A DNA stretch of 64,000 nucleotides, from the NCBI GenBank assembly GCA_963696025.1, contig CAVOII010000015.1:186001-250000 (forward strand), written 5' to 3'. The notes beneath the pieces were generated by a model. That model saw only the letters and a list, made by a program, of their open reading frames with translations. It was not told the DNA's origin and made no database searches. The stretch is from JABCYV01 sp963696025 (GTDB lineage Bacteria; Acidobacteriota; Terriglobia; Terriglobales; Acidobacteriaceae). The translations under genes were made by a program, and so were the position numbers. Below are positions 17,722-26,003 of the stretch, one piece after another (positions within the stretch are counted from its first letter, which is position 1; the number at the start of each line of letters is the position of its first letter).

Positions 17722-20370
17722 TCATTCAATTTGTTTCTTCAACTCCGCTAGCAGATTCAGCGCTTCCAATGGCGTCAGTTGGTTCAAATCGACTTCCCGG
17801 AGCTTCTCTAGCACGGGTTGCGAAAGCGGCGTGAAGATAGTCAACTGCGCGGGGGGAGGGTCTGGGCCCGGAGAAAGATTTCCGGTCACCTGACGCTCGG
17901 CATTCTCATGCTCGGCCAGTACTTCCCGCGCCCGTTCAATGACCTGATTGGGCAGTCCCGCCAGTTTGGCTACCTCAATTCCGTAACTGCGATCGGCTGC
18001 GCCGGCCTCAACTTTTCGCAGGAAAGCAATGCCACCTCCCGCCTCTTTCACAGAAACATGAAAATTCTTCACCCCAGAAAGTTGCTCGGCCAACTCGGTC
18101 AATTCGAAATAATGCGTGGCGAAGAGAGTCTTCGCCCGGGTGCGTGCATGAATATATTCGACCGCCGCCCAGGCAATCGCCAAACCATCGTAAGTCGATG
18201 TGCCCCGGCCCACTTCGTCCAGCAGGATCAGAGACCGTGGCGTCGCGGTGTGCAGAATTGCCGCTGTCTCTGTCATTTCAACCATGAAGGTGGAGCGGCC
18301 GCGCGCCAGGTTGTCGCTGGCGCCGATGCGGGTGAATACGCGGTCTACTACGCCTAGCCGCGCGGATCGCGCCGGAACAAATGATCCCATCTGCGCCAGA
18401 ATCACGGTTAGCGCGGCCTGCCTCAAATATGTCGACTTACCACCCATGTTTGGGCCGGTCAGCACCAGCACCGCGTGCGTGCTGGAATTCAAATACAAAT
18501 CGTTAGGCACGAAGCGCTCGTTGCCACCCGCCACTTCCTGCAGTTCGATAACCGGATGCCGTCCTTCGATGATCTCAACGTCCGCCGACTCATCGAACTT
18601 GGGGCGGCAATAATTGCGCAGTGCCGCAATATTCGCCAGCGCAGCCAGCACGTCCACTTCGGCCAGGGCCAGCGCGGTTTGTCGAATGCGCCGGGCCTCA
18701 CTGGCGATCGCGGTACGCAGTTCCGCAAACAGCCGACGCTCGATGTCGACGATCTTTTCCTGCGCATCAAGAATCTTCGACTCGTACTCTTTCAATTCCG
18801 GCGTGGTAAAGCGTTCGGCGTTGACCAGAGTTTGCTTGCGCTCATAGTCCGCTGGAGTCAAGTGCAGGTTCGGCTTCGAGATCTCGATGTAGTAGCCGAA
18901 GATCGAATTGAATTTCACCTTAAGCGACGAGATCCCGGTCCGGCGCCGCTCGCGCTGCTCGATCTGAGCAAGGAATTGCTTGCTGTTACGGCTTAGGTCC
19001 CGCATGCCGTCGAGTTCTTTGTCCACCGCGCTCGCGATCACGCCGCCATCGCTGAGGGAAATCGGGGGCTCGGGCACGATGGTCTTATCGATCCTCACGC
19101 GGAGGTCGCTTAGTTCGTCCACGCACCCGTGCAGCGTGCTTAGCCGGTTCGCCGTCAAACGCGCCAGGGTCGCGCGAACCGCAGGAATCTTTTCCAGGGA
19201 TGCCGCCAGCGCAAGAACATCGCGCGGATTCGCTGTCTCGAGCGTCACTCGGCTTAATAGCCGCTCCAAATCCAAAATACCGTCTAGCGCCCGCCGCAAT
19301 TCTTCGTGGGCGACGGTTTCTTTCACCTGCACTTCGACCGCATCCAGACGGGCGTTGATTTCCGCCTGGTCGATGGATGGCCGCAGCATCCAGGAACGCA
19401 GCAGGCGCTTCCCCATGGGAGTAATGGTCGCGTCAATCGAGCGGAAAAGGGTGATGCCCGCGTCCGTTCCGGCGAACAACGGCTCGATCAGTTCCAGATT
19501 TCGCACGGTTACCGTATCAAGCACCAGGCAATTCTGCCGCTCGTAAAAGCCGATGCGATCAACGTGGTCCAAGGTTCCACGCTGGGTGGAGCGGACGTAG
19601 TAGAGGATGGCTCCCGCCGCTGACGCGGCCGATGGCTTTCCCGCCAGGCCGAAGCCTTCGAGGGATAAGACGCCAAAATGATTTTCGAGCAGAGGAATAG
19701 CGTGGTCTGGGGCGAAGATCCAATCGTCGAGTGGAGTTCCCGAGTAGGTTGAGCCGTTGCCTTGCCGCCGAAGACCTGGACGGGCCATAGCCCCATCCCC
19801 ACCGGAGTTTCTTACCTCAAATAGCGGAGCCGACGATGCATATAAAACCTCTTTCGGACGCAATTGCTGCAATTCTTCCTGAATTCGCAGCGCAGCGCCT
19901 TCGCCGTGAAACTCAGTGGCTCGAAACTCTCCCGTGGAAAGATCAAGAGCGGCAAAGCCCACGCGGTCACCGGATTCAAACACGGCTGCCAGGAAGTTGT
20001 TTTCTTCGGAGCCGAGCGAGGAGTCCGCCGCCGTTCCGGGCGTGACCACGCGTGTCACTTCGCGTCGCACTAGCTTCTTGGCGATGCGCGGGTCTTCCAC
20101 CTGTTCACAAATAGCGACTTTGAATCCCTTGCGAATGAGCTTTGCAATGTAGCCGTCGGCGGCATGGTAGGGAACGCCACACATGGGAACAGCCACGCCT
20201 TTTTCTTTGTTGCGCGAAGTCAGCGTGATTTGTAGTTCGCGCGCCGCCACGAGGGCGTCGTCAAAGAAAAGCTCGTAGAAATCTCCCAGGCGAAAGAACA
20301 GTAATGCGCTGGGATGGTCCTTCTTGATGGAGGCGTACTGCCGCATCAACGGAGTGGACGGCTCGGTCAT
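17722..20370 (-). CDS. mutS: DNA mismatch repair protein MutS
   Basis: An 882-residue protein of standard MutS length. The mismatch-recognition Phe-x-Glu is in GDFYELFFDDA (Phe31, Glu33). The ATPase has Walker A GPNMGGKSTYLR and Walker B LILLDEVGRGTSTYDG, with ATHYFELTELA downstream. It binds mispairs as a dimer and recruits MutL to start methyl-independent or nick-directed repair. mutL is not in the window. The gene is followed at 49 bp by nagZ on the same strand, separated by a REP-like half repeat. Confidence 0.97.
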   Translation of the reverse strand: MTEPSTPLMRQYASIKKDHPSALLFFRLGDFYELFFDDALVAARELQITLTSRNKEKGVAVPMCGVPYHAADGYIAKLIRKGFKVAICEQVEDPRIAKKLVRREVTRVVTPGTAADSSLGSEENNFLAAVFESGDRVGFAALDLSTGEFRATEFHGEGAALRIQEELQQLRPKEVLYASSAPLFEVRNSGGDGAMARPGLRRQGNGSTYSGTPLDDWIFAPDHAIPLLENHFGVLSLEGFGLAGKPSAASAAGAILYYVRSTQRGTLDHVDRIGFYERQNCLVLDTVTVRNLELIEPLFAGTDAGITLFRSIDATITPMGKRLLRSWMLRPSIDQAEINARLDAVEVQVKETVAHEELRRALDGILDLERLLSRVTLETANPRDVLALAASLEKIPAVRATLARLTANRLSTLHGCVDELSDLRVRIDKTIVPEPPISLSDGGVIASAVDKELDGMRDLSRNSKQFLAQIEQRERRRTGISSLKVKFNSIFGYYIEISKPNLHLTPADYERKQTLVNAERFTTPELKEYESKILDAQEKIVDIERRLFAELRTAIASEARRIRQTALALAEVDVLAALANIAALRNYCRPKFDESADVEIIEGRHPVIELQEVAGGNERFVPNDLYLNSSTHAVLVLTGPNMGGKSTYLRQAALTVILAQMGSFVPARSARLGVVDRVFTRIGASDNLARGRSTFMVEMTETAAILHTATPRSLILLDEVGRGTSTYDGLAIAWAAVEYIHARTRAKTLFATHYFELTELAEQLSGVKNFHVSVKEAGGGIAFLRKVEAGAADRSYGIEVAKLAGLPNQVIERAREVLAEHENAERQVTGNLSPGPDPPPAQLTIFTPLSQPVLEKLREVDLNQLTPLEALNLLAELKKQIE

Positions 20371-20474
20371 CTCAGGCGGCTTCGTGCGCGGATTATAACA
20401 AACACCAGCGCGGATTCTCGGTGACGAAAAATCATCAGTTGACGCGCCCGTCGCTAAATGGTTTCCTTACTGGC

Positions 20475-21467
20475 ATGGAGCTCCGCAAAGATCCCATCAC
20501 CCGCTCCTGGGTAATTACCGGCGACGACGTCCAGGAAAGCGCGCCTCGTTCGGAAACATTCTGCCAGTTCTGCGCGGACTCGCCGGTCGCACCACAACTG
20601 GTCTCCACCATGGCGGGAGGCGACGGTCCCTGGTCAGCGCGCGCGGTGGTGCATCCCACGCCTTTGTATCGGATCGAAGGAGAGCCCTCACGACGAGGCG
20701 AGGGTCTGTACGACCGAATGCGTTCTGTGGGGGCGCACGAGGTATTGATCGAGAACCCGCGCCACGATCGCAATTTGTGGAACGCGAGTGATGGGGAAAT
20801 CGAAAAGTTCCTCATCCTGGTGGCGCAGCGCATCCAGGACCTCAAGCGCGACGCACGCTTCAAGTACGTCAGTATCTTCAAGAACCACGGAAGCAGCGCT
20901 GGACAGGAGTTCGAGCATCCCACCGCGCAGCTCACAGCCACCACCTTTGTGCCGCGCCGGGTGCTCTACGAACTCCGGGCGGGCCGCGATTACTTTTCTC
21001 AGAAGGAACGATGCGTATTTTGCGACATCCTTTCTCAAGAACTGCAGCAGAACCAGCGGATACTTGAGACTCGGGGCGATTTTGTCGCGCTTTGTCCCTA
21101 CGCGCCGCGCGTACCCTACGAAACCTGGATTATGCCGCGAATTCACGAAGCTGCCTTCGAGCGTTTCGGACTAAGCCGCCCAGCCAGCCTGCGCGACTTG
21201 GGGGCATTGCTGCGTCGCACTCTGCAGCGCATCCGCACCATCACTGAGGATTTCCACCTCGTGCTGCACACCTCACCCAACACACTCCACCGCTCGGAAA
21301 GCCTGGCTTACTGGAAGACCATCGATGAGGATTACCACTGGCACATCGAAATTCTGCCGATCATTGCGTCTAAAGCGAAATCGTACACCTTCAAAGAGGT
21401 TTACTATTCACCGGTAGCGTCGGAGACTGCGGTGAAGCGGTTGCGCGAAGCCAAGATCGAAGGGTAG
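20475..21467 (+). CDS. GalT-like protein with altered catalytic triad
   Basis: About 330 residues, starting at MELRKDPITRSWVI, with the GalT/HIT-superfamily fold. The N-terminal Zn-type pair FCQFC, NHGSSAGQ and the C-terminal DYHWHIEI strand fit galactose-1-phosphate uridylyltransferase. However, the active-site motif, normally HPHxQ with the middle His as nucleophile, reads HPTAQ (His148, Thr150, Gln152). A second CVFC pair follows at about 185. Without the nucleophile a ping-pong uridylyltransferase is unlikely. It may be a phosphorylase-like or DUF4921-type relative, so I give no gene symbol. Confidence 0.75.
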   Translation: MELRKDPITRSWVITGDDVQESAPRSETFCQFCADSPVAPQLVSTMAGGDGPWSARAVVHPTPLYRIEGEPSRRGEGLYDRMRSVGAHEVLIENPRHDRNLWNASDGEIEKFLILVAQRIQDLKRDARFKYVSIFKNHGSSAGQEFEHPTAQLTATTFVPRRVLYELRAGRDYFSQKERCVFCDILSQELQQNQRILETRGDFVALCPYAPRVPYETWIMPRIHEAAFERFGLSRPASLRDLGALLRRTLQRIRTITEDFHLVLHTSPNTLHRSESLAYWKTIDEDYHWHIEILPIIASKAKSYTFKEVYYSPVASETAVKRLREAKIEG

Positions 21468-21543
21468 TTCGCCAGGCCGTGTCGTGCTTCGCAAACATGC
21501 GCGAGTGGGATAGATTACCTTCACTCTCATGACCCTGCGCCGC

Positions 21544-21891
21544 ATGAAGACCTACACTGGTGGCCAGGGATATGTCTATCAGTATTACTTTGTCGGCAAG
21601 AGGCCAGCCCTGGCCGAATCACTACACGCCCCAGCGACTGAGTACATCTTCGATGTGACTTCCGATCGCAAGACGACGTTCGCTGTAAGCGTGTTCCTGG
21701 CTGATGAAGCGGTGCGGGAATGGTCCTCCCGCCATGGGCGCGCCCTCAACGAGGCCGAGCAATACGCGGCGGTCAAGATGCGCCTCTTTCAGGCTTTCGA
21801 TGAAACTGCGGACATGAAGTCCCAGGGTCGAAGTCTGCTGGTAAATACCCAGCAGTTAGACGATATTTTGGTCGCGCTGGGGGTGCAATAG
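21544..21891 (+). CDS. Small conserved-looking hypothetical protein
   Basis: About 115 residues from MKTYTGGQGYVYQYYF; an in-frame ATG at 21529 would add five residues. It is an alpha/beta protein with no signal peptide or membrane segment. The N-terminal part suggests a beta sheet (YVYQYYFVG, EYIFDVTS, TTFAVSVFLA) and the C-terminal half is helical. I do not recognise a family. The gene follows the GalT-like gene by about 75 bp on the same strand, and a short noncoding gap separates it from the heme operon. Confidence 0.6.
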   Translation: MKTYTGGQGYVYQYYFVGKRPALAESLHAPATEYIFDVTSDRKTTFAVSVFLADEAVREWSSRHGRALNEAEQYAAVKMRLFQAFDETADMKSQGRSLLVNTQQLDDILVALGVQ

Positions 21892-22045
21892 CCAGAACCT
21901 CGCAGCGGAACAGAAAATTGAGTAGCCGTTACTACCGCGCACTTTCCACCCGCGATACGGAGAGATCTGGGGGGAATCTCTGTTGCGGTGCGGACTATAA
22001 TTACTTTACCGACGACAAATCGCCGCGTCGGTTTTCTTGAACCTT

Positions 22046-22861
22046 ATGCCTGTACTTTGGTTGCGAGTCGCGCTGGCTTTTTATTCCGTGGGTCTGCTGT
22101 ACGCGCTGCTGGCGCTTACCGGTGCCAGTTCTCGATTAGGTCGCATCGCGTTACCCGCCATGACTCTTGGCATGGTCTTTCAGTTCGTGTCGCTCACCGA
22201 ATCTGTAATGCGCTCGGGACAGATCGCGCTGGGGTCGGTCAACGACTCTGAGTCCTTCCTCTCTATTCTGGTAATGCTGGCGTTCCTGATTGTCTTTCTG
22301 ATCTACCGCACGACTTCGCCCGGCATCGGGGTATTTCCGCTGGTCTTCGTCTTGACCTTCGTGGCTGCCACCGGCCAGCAGCCATTTCTTGTGACCTCGC
22401 CGGGTTTGCGGCACGGCTGGCTGGTCGCACACATCGCACTCATCTTCACCGGATACGCGGCGCTGTTGATCAGCTTCACTGCCAGCCTTTTGTATTTAGT
22501 GCAAGAACGCAGCCTGAAATCCAAGAAGCCAGCCGGGTTCCTATTGCGGCTCCCCGCCCTGGAAGTGATTGACGAGATCGGCTATCGATCGTTGCTGCTT
22601 GGTTTTCCCTTCATGACGCTCGGCCTGGTCGCCGGCATGGTGGTAGCGCAGGCGACTTTCGGACGGATCGACTTGCTGGATCCGAAGATCCTGCTCTCGA
22701 TTTTGATGTGGGCCGTCTACATGCTGATGCTGTACACGCGGTGGAACGCGGGATGGCGTGGCCGTCGCGCTGCTTATCTGGCTGCGGGGGCATTCGTTGC
22801 CGCGGTGATCGCCTGGTCGGCCAATTACTTCAGCACGATTCATAGGTTCGTCCAGTCATGA
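22046..22861 (+). CDS. hemX: HemX/CcsA-like cytochrome c assembly-family membrane protein
   Basis: About 271 residues with eight hydrophobic segments. The ATG at 22046 gives MPVLWLRVALAFYSVGLLYAL; an in-frame TTG at 22037 is possible. The segment HGWLVAHIALIFTGYAALLISF matches the CcsA/CcmC/HemX core, where His residues face heme. It lacks the WWD heme-binding signature of full CcsA. HemX proteins are typically encoded immediately before hemA and are thought to influence glutamyl-tRNA reductase levels. The stop codon overlaps the hemA start (ATGA), indicating coupling. Confidence 0.87.
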   Translation: MPVLWLRVALAFYSVGLLYALLALTGASSRLGRIALPAMTLGMVFQFVSLTESVMRSGQIALGSVNDSESFLSILVMLAFLIVFLIYRTTSPGIGVFPLVFVLTFVAATGQQPFLVTSPGLRHGWLVAHIALIFTGYAALLISFTASLLYLVQERSLKSKKPAGFLLRLPALEVIDEIGYRSLLLGFPFMTLGLVAGMVVAQATFGRIDLLDPKILLSILMWAVYMLMLYTRWNAGWRGRRAAYLAAGAFVAAVIAWSANYFSTIHRFVQS

Positions 22862-24177
22862 AATTTCATCTCATCGGGGTGAATCATATTACAGCGCCCG
22901 TCGAGGTCCGCGAGCGCTTGGCCATCCCGGAGTCACGACTGCCCGACGCCCTCAAGCGGCTAGCCCAGCACCCGGGCGTGGATGAAGGTCTGATCCTTTG
23001 TACCTGCAACCGGGTGGAAATGCTGACCCAGACCAAAAACGGCAGCGCTGACCTGAGGGGTTTTCTGCGAGACTACTTTCGCCTTGATCCCGCTGACTAC
23101 GAGTCTCATTTGTACGAATACCATGAACAGGATGCGGTGCGGCATTTGTTCCGCGTAACCGCCAGCCTGGATTCCATGGTGGTAGGCGAACCGCAAATTC
23201 TGGGCCAGGTCAAGGAAGCCTACGCCACCGCCCGAGCGGTGGGCGCAGTCCACTCCCATTTGGATTTGCTCCTTACCCGAGCCTTTACCGTGGCCAAGCG
23301 AGTCCGTACCGAGACGGCTGTGGGATCATCCGCGGTTTCAGTGGCGTCGGTCGCGGTGGAGTTGGCGAAAAAGATTTTCGGATCGCTGAATGGCAAGCAC
23401 GTTTATCTGGTCGGCGCCGGAAAGATGAGCGAACTGGCGGCGCGTCATCTGCTGGCCCACGGCGCTGCTTCGATCTTTGTGTCCAATCGCACCTACGATC
23501 GCGCTTCACAATTAGCTGCCAAGTTCGGTGGACAGGCAATCCACTTCGAAGAACTTTATGAGACCTGCGATCGCGCCGATATCGTGATTACCTCGACCGG
23601 AGCCCCGGTCACCATTTTTCGCCGCGAGCACGGGGAGTGCTTCCTGAGCCGGCGCAAGAACCGTCCCATGTTCTTTATCGACATCGCGGTGCCGCGCGAC
23701 GTCGACCCGGAGATGAACAAGCTGGACGGCATTTTTGTGTACGACATCGATGATTTACAGCAGGCCGTGTCTTCCCATGTTGCTGATCGTACCCGCGAAG
23801 CCCAGCGTGCCGAAGCCATTGTCAATCAGGAGGTAGAGCGTTTCCAGGCACGACTGCAAACACTCGATGTTGTCCCCACGATTGTTTCTCTGCAGGATCA
23901 TCTCGAGACTATTCGTCAGGCCGAGATCGATCGGGTGCGGGGGCGCCTCGGCCCACTCTCTCCGGAGCAAGAACTTGCGATTGAAACTCTCACCCGTGGG
24001 ATCGTGAACAAGATTGTGCATACACCCATCACCGCCTTGAAGACCGCTGCGCAAGAGCCAGAGGCGACCACGGTCGTAGACATTGCCCGTCGTCTGTTCA
24101 ACCTCGAAGGAAGAGACCAGAAAGAAAAGAAGAAAGCAGCCGAGTCCGGGGGCGGAGAGTCCGGAGATAAGAGCTAG
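22858..24177 (+). CDS. hemA: Glutamyl-tRNA reductase
   Basis: A 439-residue enzyme that reduces Glu-tRNA(Glu) to glutamate-1-semialdehyde, the first committed step of C5-pathway heme synthesis. The catalytic Cys50 is in LILCTCNRVEML. The NADPH site is YLVGAGKMSELAARHL, and the FRVTASLDSMVVGEPQILGQVK segment is diagnostic. The C-terminal dimerisation helices end in a Lys/Glu-rich tail. It overlaps hemX upstream, and its TAG shares one base with the hemC GTG start downstream. Confidence 0.97.
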   Translation: MKFHLIGVNHITAPVEVRERLAIPESRLPDALKRLAQHPGVDEGLILCTCNRVEMLTQTKNGSADLRGFLRDYFRLDPADYESHLYEYHEQDAVRHLFRVTASLDSMVVGEPQILGQVKEAYATARAVGAVHSHLDLLLTRAFTVAKRVRTETAVGSSAVSVASVAVELAKKIFGSLNGKHVYLVGAGKMSELAARHLLAHGAASIFVSNRTYDRASQLAAKFGGQAIHFEELYETCDRADIVITSTGAPVTIFRREHGECFLSRRKNRPMFFIDIAVPRDVDPEMNKLDGIFVYDIDDLQQAVSSHVADRTREAQRAEAIVNQEVERFQARLQTLDVVPTIVSLQDHLETIRQAEIDRVRGRLGPLSPEQELAIETLTRGIVNKIVHTPITALKTAAQEPEATTVVDIARRLFNLEGRDQKEKKKAAESGGGESGDKS

Positions 24178-25112
24178 TGGCCCGGTTGCGCATCGGCTCC
24201 CGGGGATCGCAACTCGCCCTCTGGCAGGCCAACTATATCAGTACGCTCTTGCGGGACCACGGCCATGAAGTTGAAATCGAAATTATCAAAACAACCGGCG
24301 ACAAGATCACCGATGTTGCTCTCGCCAAGGTCGGCACCAAAGGAATGTTTACAAAAGAGATCGAAGAGGCGCTGGCTGCGGGAGGAATCGATCTCGCTGT
24401 GCACAGTTTGAAGGATTTGCCCACGGAGATTCCCGCAGTCTTCGAAATCGCGGCCATCACCACGCGTGAAAACCCCTATGACGTGTTTTGCTCACCCCGA
24501 TACATGAGTATCGATGAAATGCCCCAAAGGGCGCGGGTGGGTACCAGCAGCCTTCGCCGTCAGGCGCAATTGAAGGCGCTGCGGTGCGATCTTGATATTC
24601 ATCCCCTACGAGGCAACGTCGATACACGTCTGCGTAAACTCGAGGCCGGCGAGTATGACGCGATTATCCTGGCGGCTGCCGGCCTGAACCGTTTGGGCAA
24701 GATGGAGCTGGTTCGGCAAGTGCTTCCTGCGGAACTAATGTGTCCCGCGGCAGGACAAGGTGCACTCGCGATCGAGATCCGGGCGGAGGATTCCGACACG
24801 CGTCGGCACATAGCCTTTCTGGACGATGCCGCAGCCCGTGCAACCACGACTTGCGAGCGCGCGTTGCTGAACAAGTTGGGTGGAGGCTGCCAGGTCCCGA
24901 TTGGAGCCTTAGCGGAAGTGAGGGAAGGCCGCTTGCATCTCGACGCCGTCGTCGCTCGACCTGATGGCTCGAAACTTTTGCGCGAGACGGGTGAAGGTAG
25001 CGACCCAGTGGAGCTTGGCGAGGCGGTTGGCCAACGACTGCTGCGACGCGGAGGGGACACCATCTTGGCGGAGGTCTACAGCCAAAGCGTGGTTTCGCCC
25101 CAACCACCATAA
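24177..25112 (+). CDS. hemC: Porphobilinogen deaminase (hydroxymethylbilane synthase)
   Basis: A 311-residue enzyme that polymerises four porphobilinogens. It begins at a GTG sharing a base with the hemA stop. The N-terminal LRIGSRGSQLALWQA, the ARVGTSSLRRQAQL segment and the cofactor-attachment Cys in GGGCQVPIGALAEV are all present, as is AAAGLNRLG. It is the third gene of the hemX-hemA-hemC-hemD cluster. Confidence 0.97.
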   Translation: MARLRIGSRGSQLALWQANYISTLLRDHGHEVEIEIIKTTGDKITDVALAKVGTKGMFTKEIEEALAAGGIDLAVHSLKDLPTEIPAVFEIAAITTRENPYDVFCSPRYMSIDEMPQRARVGTSSLRRQAQLKALRCDLDIHPLRGNVDTRLRKLEAGEYDAIILAAAGLNRLGKMELVRQVLPAELMCPAAGQGALAIEIRAEDSDTRRHIAFLDDAAARATTTCERALLNKLGGGCQVPIGALAEVREGRLHLDAVVARPDGSKLLRETGEGSDPVELGEAVGQRLLRRGGDTILAEVYSQSVVSPQPP

Positions 25113-25115
25113 TGT

Positions 25116-26003
25116 GTGGCGCGGGGCGCCCCCGCGCCCGCGTTTTGCATCTTGCAGAAATTGAAATACGACGACAAATCACGCAGTCCCGGAACCGGGG
25201 CGCGACCTCTAGCTGGTGTTCGTGTGCTGGTCGGCCGCGCGCGCCATCAGGCTAGTGCGCTCTCCTTAGGCGTGCGCAAACTCGGTGCGCATGTGATCGA
25301 AATTCCTTTTATCGAAATCCGCCGGCCACGCTCTTATAAGCCCCTCGACGCAGTCCTCACCAACCTCCACGACTACGACTGGCTCATCCTAACCAGCGTC
25401 AACGGAGTAGAAGCGGTGTGGGAACGTTTGCTGAAGTTGCGTCTGACTTGTAAGAATTTGCGTCACCTCAAAGTTGCTGCGATCGGTCCAGCGACGAAGC
25501 GGGCTATCGAGAAGCACGGCATCAACGTGGATGTCGTCCCCAGGGAATATGTAGCGGAGTCGGTGGTCAAAAGCCTGCGGCGACGTGTGAAAGGGAAGCG
25601 AGTATTGCTGGCACGCGCTAACGTCGCCCGTGATGTGATCCCCCGAGAACTGCGGAAACTTGGGGCGCAGGTGGATGTGGTTGAAGCCTATGGAACCGTG
25701 ATTCCGCAGTCGTCACGTAAGCGGCTGCGTGCTGTCCTGAATGATCCCGAACGTTGTCCGGATGTGATCACCTTCACTAGTTCCTCAACAGCAAAGAACT
25801 TTGTGGCGCTGCTGCACGGGCGGGACGCCCGCGCCTACACGAGTCGAGATATCCAGTTTGCGTCTATCGGACCGGTCACATCCTCAACACTGCGCGAGCT
25901 CGGTCTGCGCGCTGACATCGAGGCGAAGGAGTACACCATCCCCGGGATAATCAGAGCAATTGCAGCCCACATGCAGCTATCGCCAGGCAGATCCAGGCTC
26001 TAG
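25116..26003 (+). CDS. hemD: Uroporphyrinogen-III synthase
   Basis: About 295 residues from the GTG at 25116; the first 25 residues are low-complexity, so a later start is possible. The two-domain fold is suggested by the segments RVLVGRARHQASALSLGVRKLGA, WLILTSVNGVEAVWERL, AAIGPATKRAIEKHGI and ITFTSSSTAKNFVALL. It cyclises hydroxymethylbilane to uroporphyrinogen III with ring-D inversion. It closes the heme cluster and is convergent with the S9 peptidase gene, their stop codons overlapping at 26000-26003. Confidence 0.88.
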   Translation: MARGAPAPAFCILQKLKYDDKSRSPGTGARPLAGVRVLVGRARHQASALSLGVRKLGAHVIEIPFIEIRRPRSYKPLDAVLTNLHDYDWLILTSVNGVEAVWERLLKLRLTCKNLRHLKVAAIGPATKRAIEKHGINVDVVPREYVAESVVKSLRRRVKGKRVLLARANVARDVIPRELRKLGAQVDVVEAYGTVIPQSSRKRLRAVLNDPERCPDVITFTSSSTAKNFVALLHGRDARAYTSRDIQFASIGPVTSSTLRELGLRADIEAKEYTIPGIIRAIAAHMQLSPGRSRL

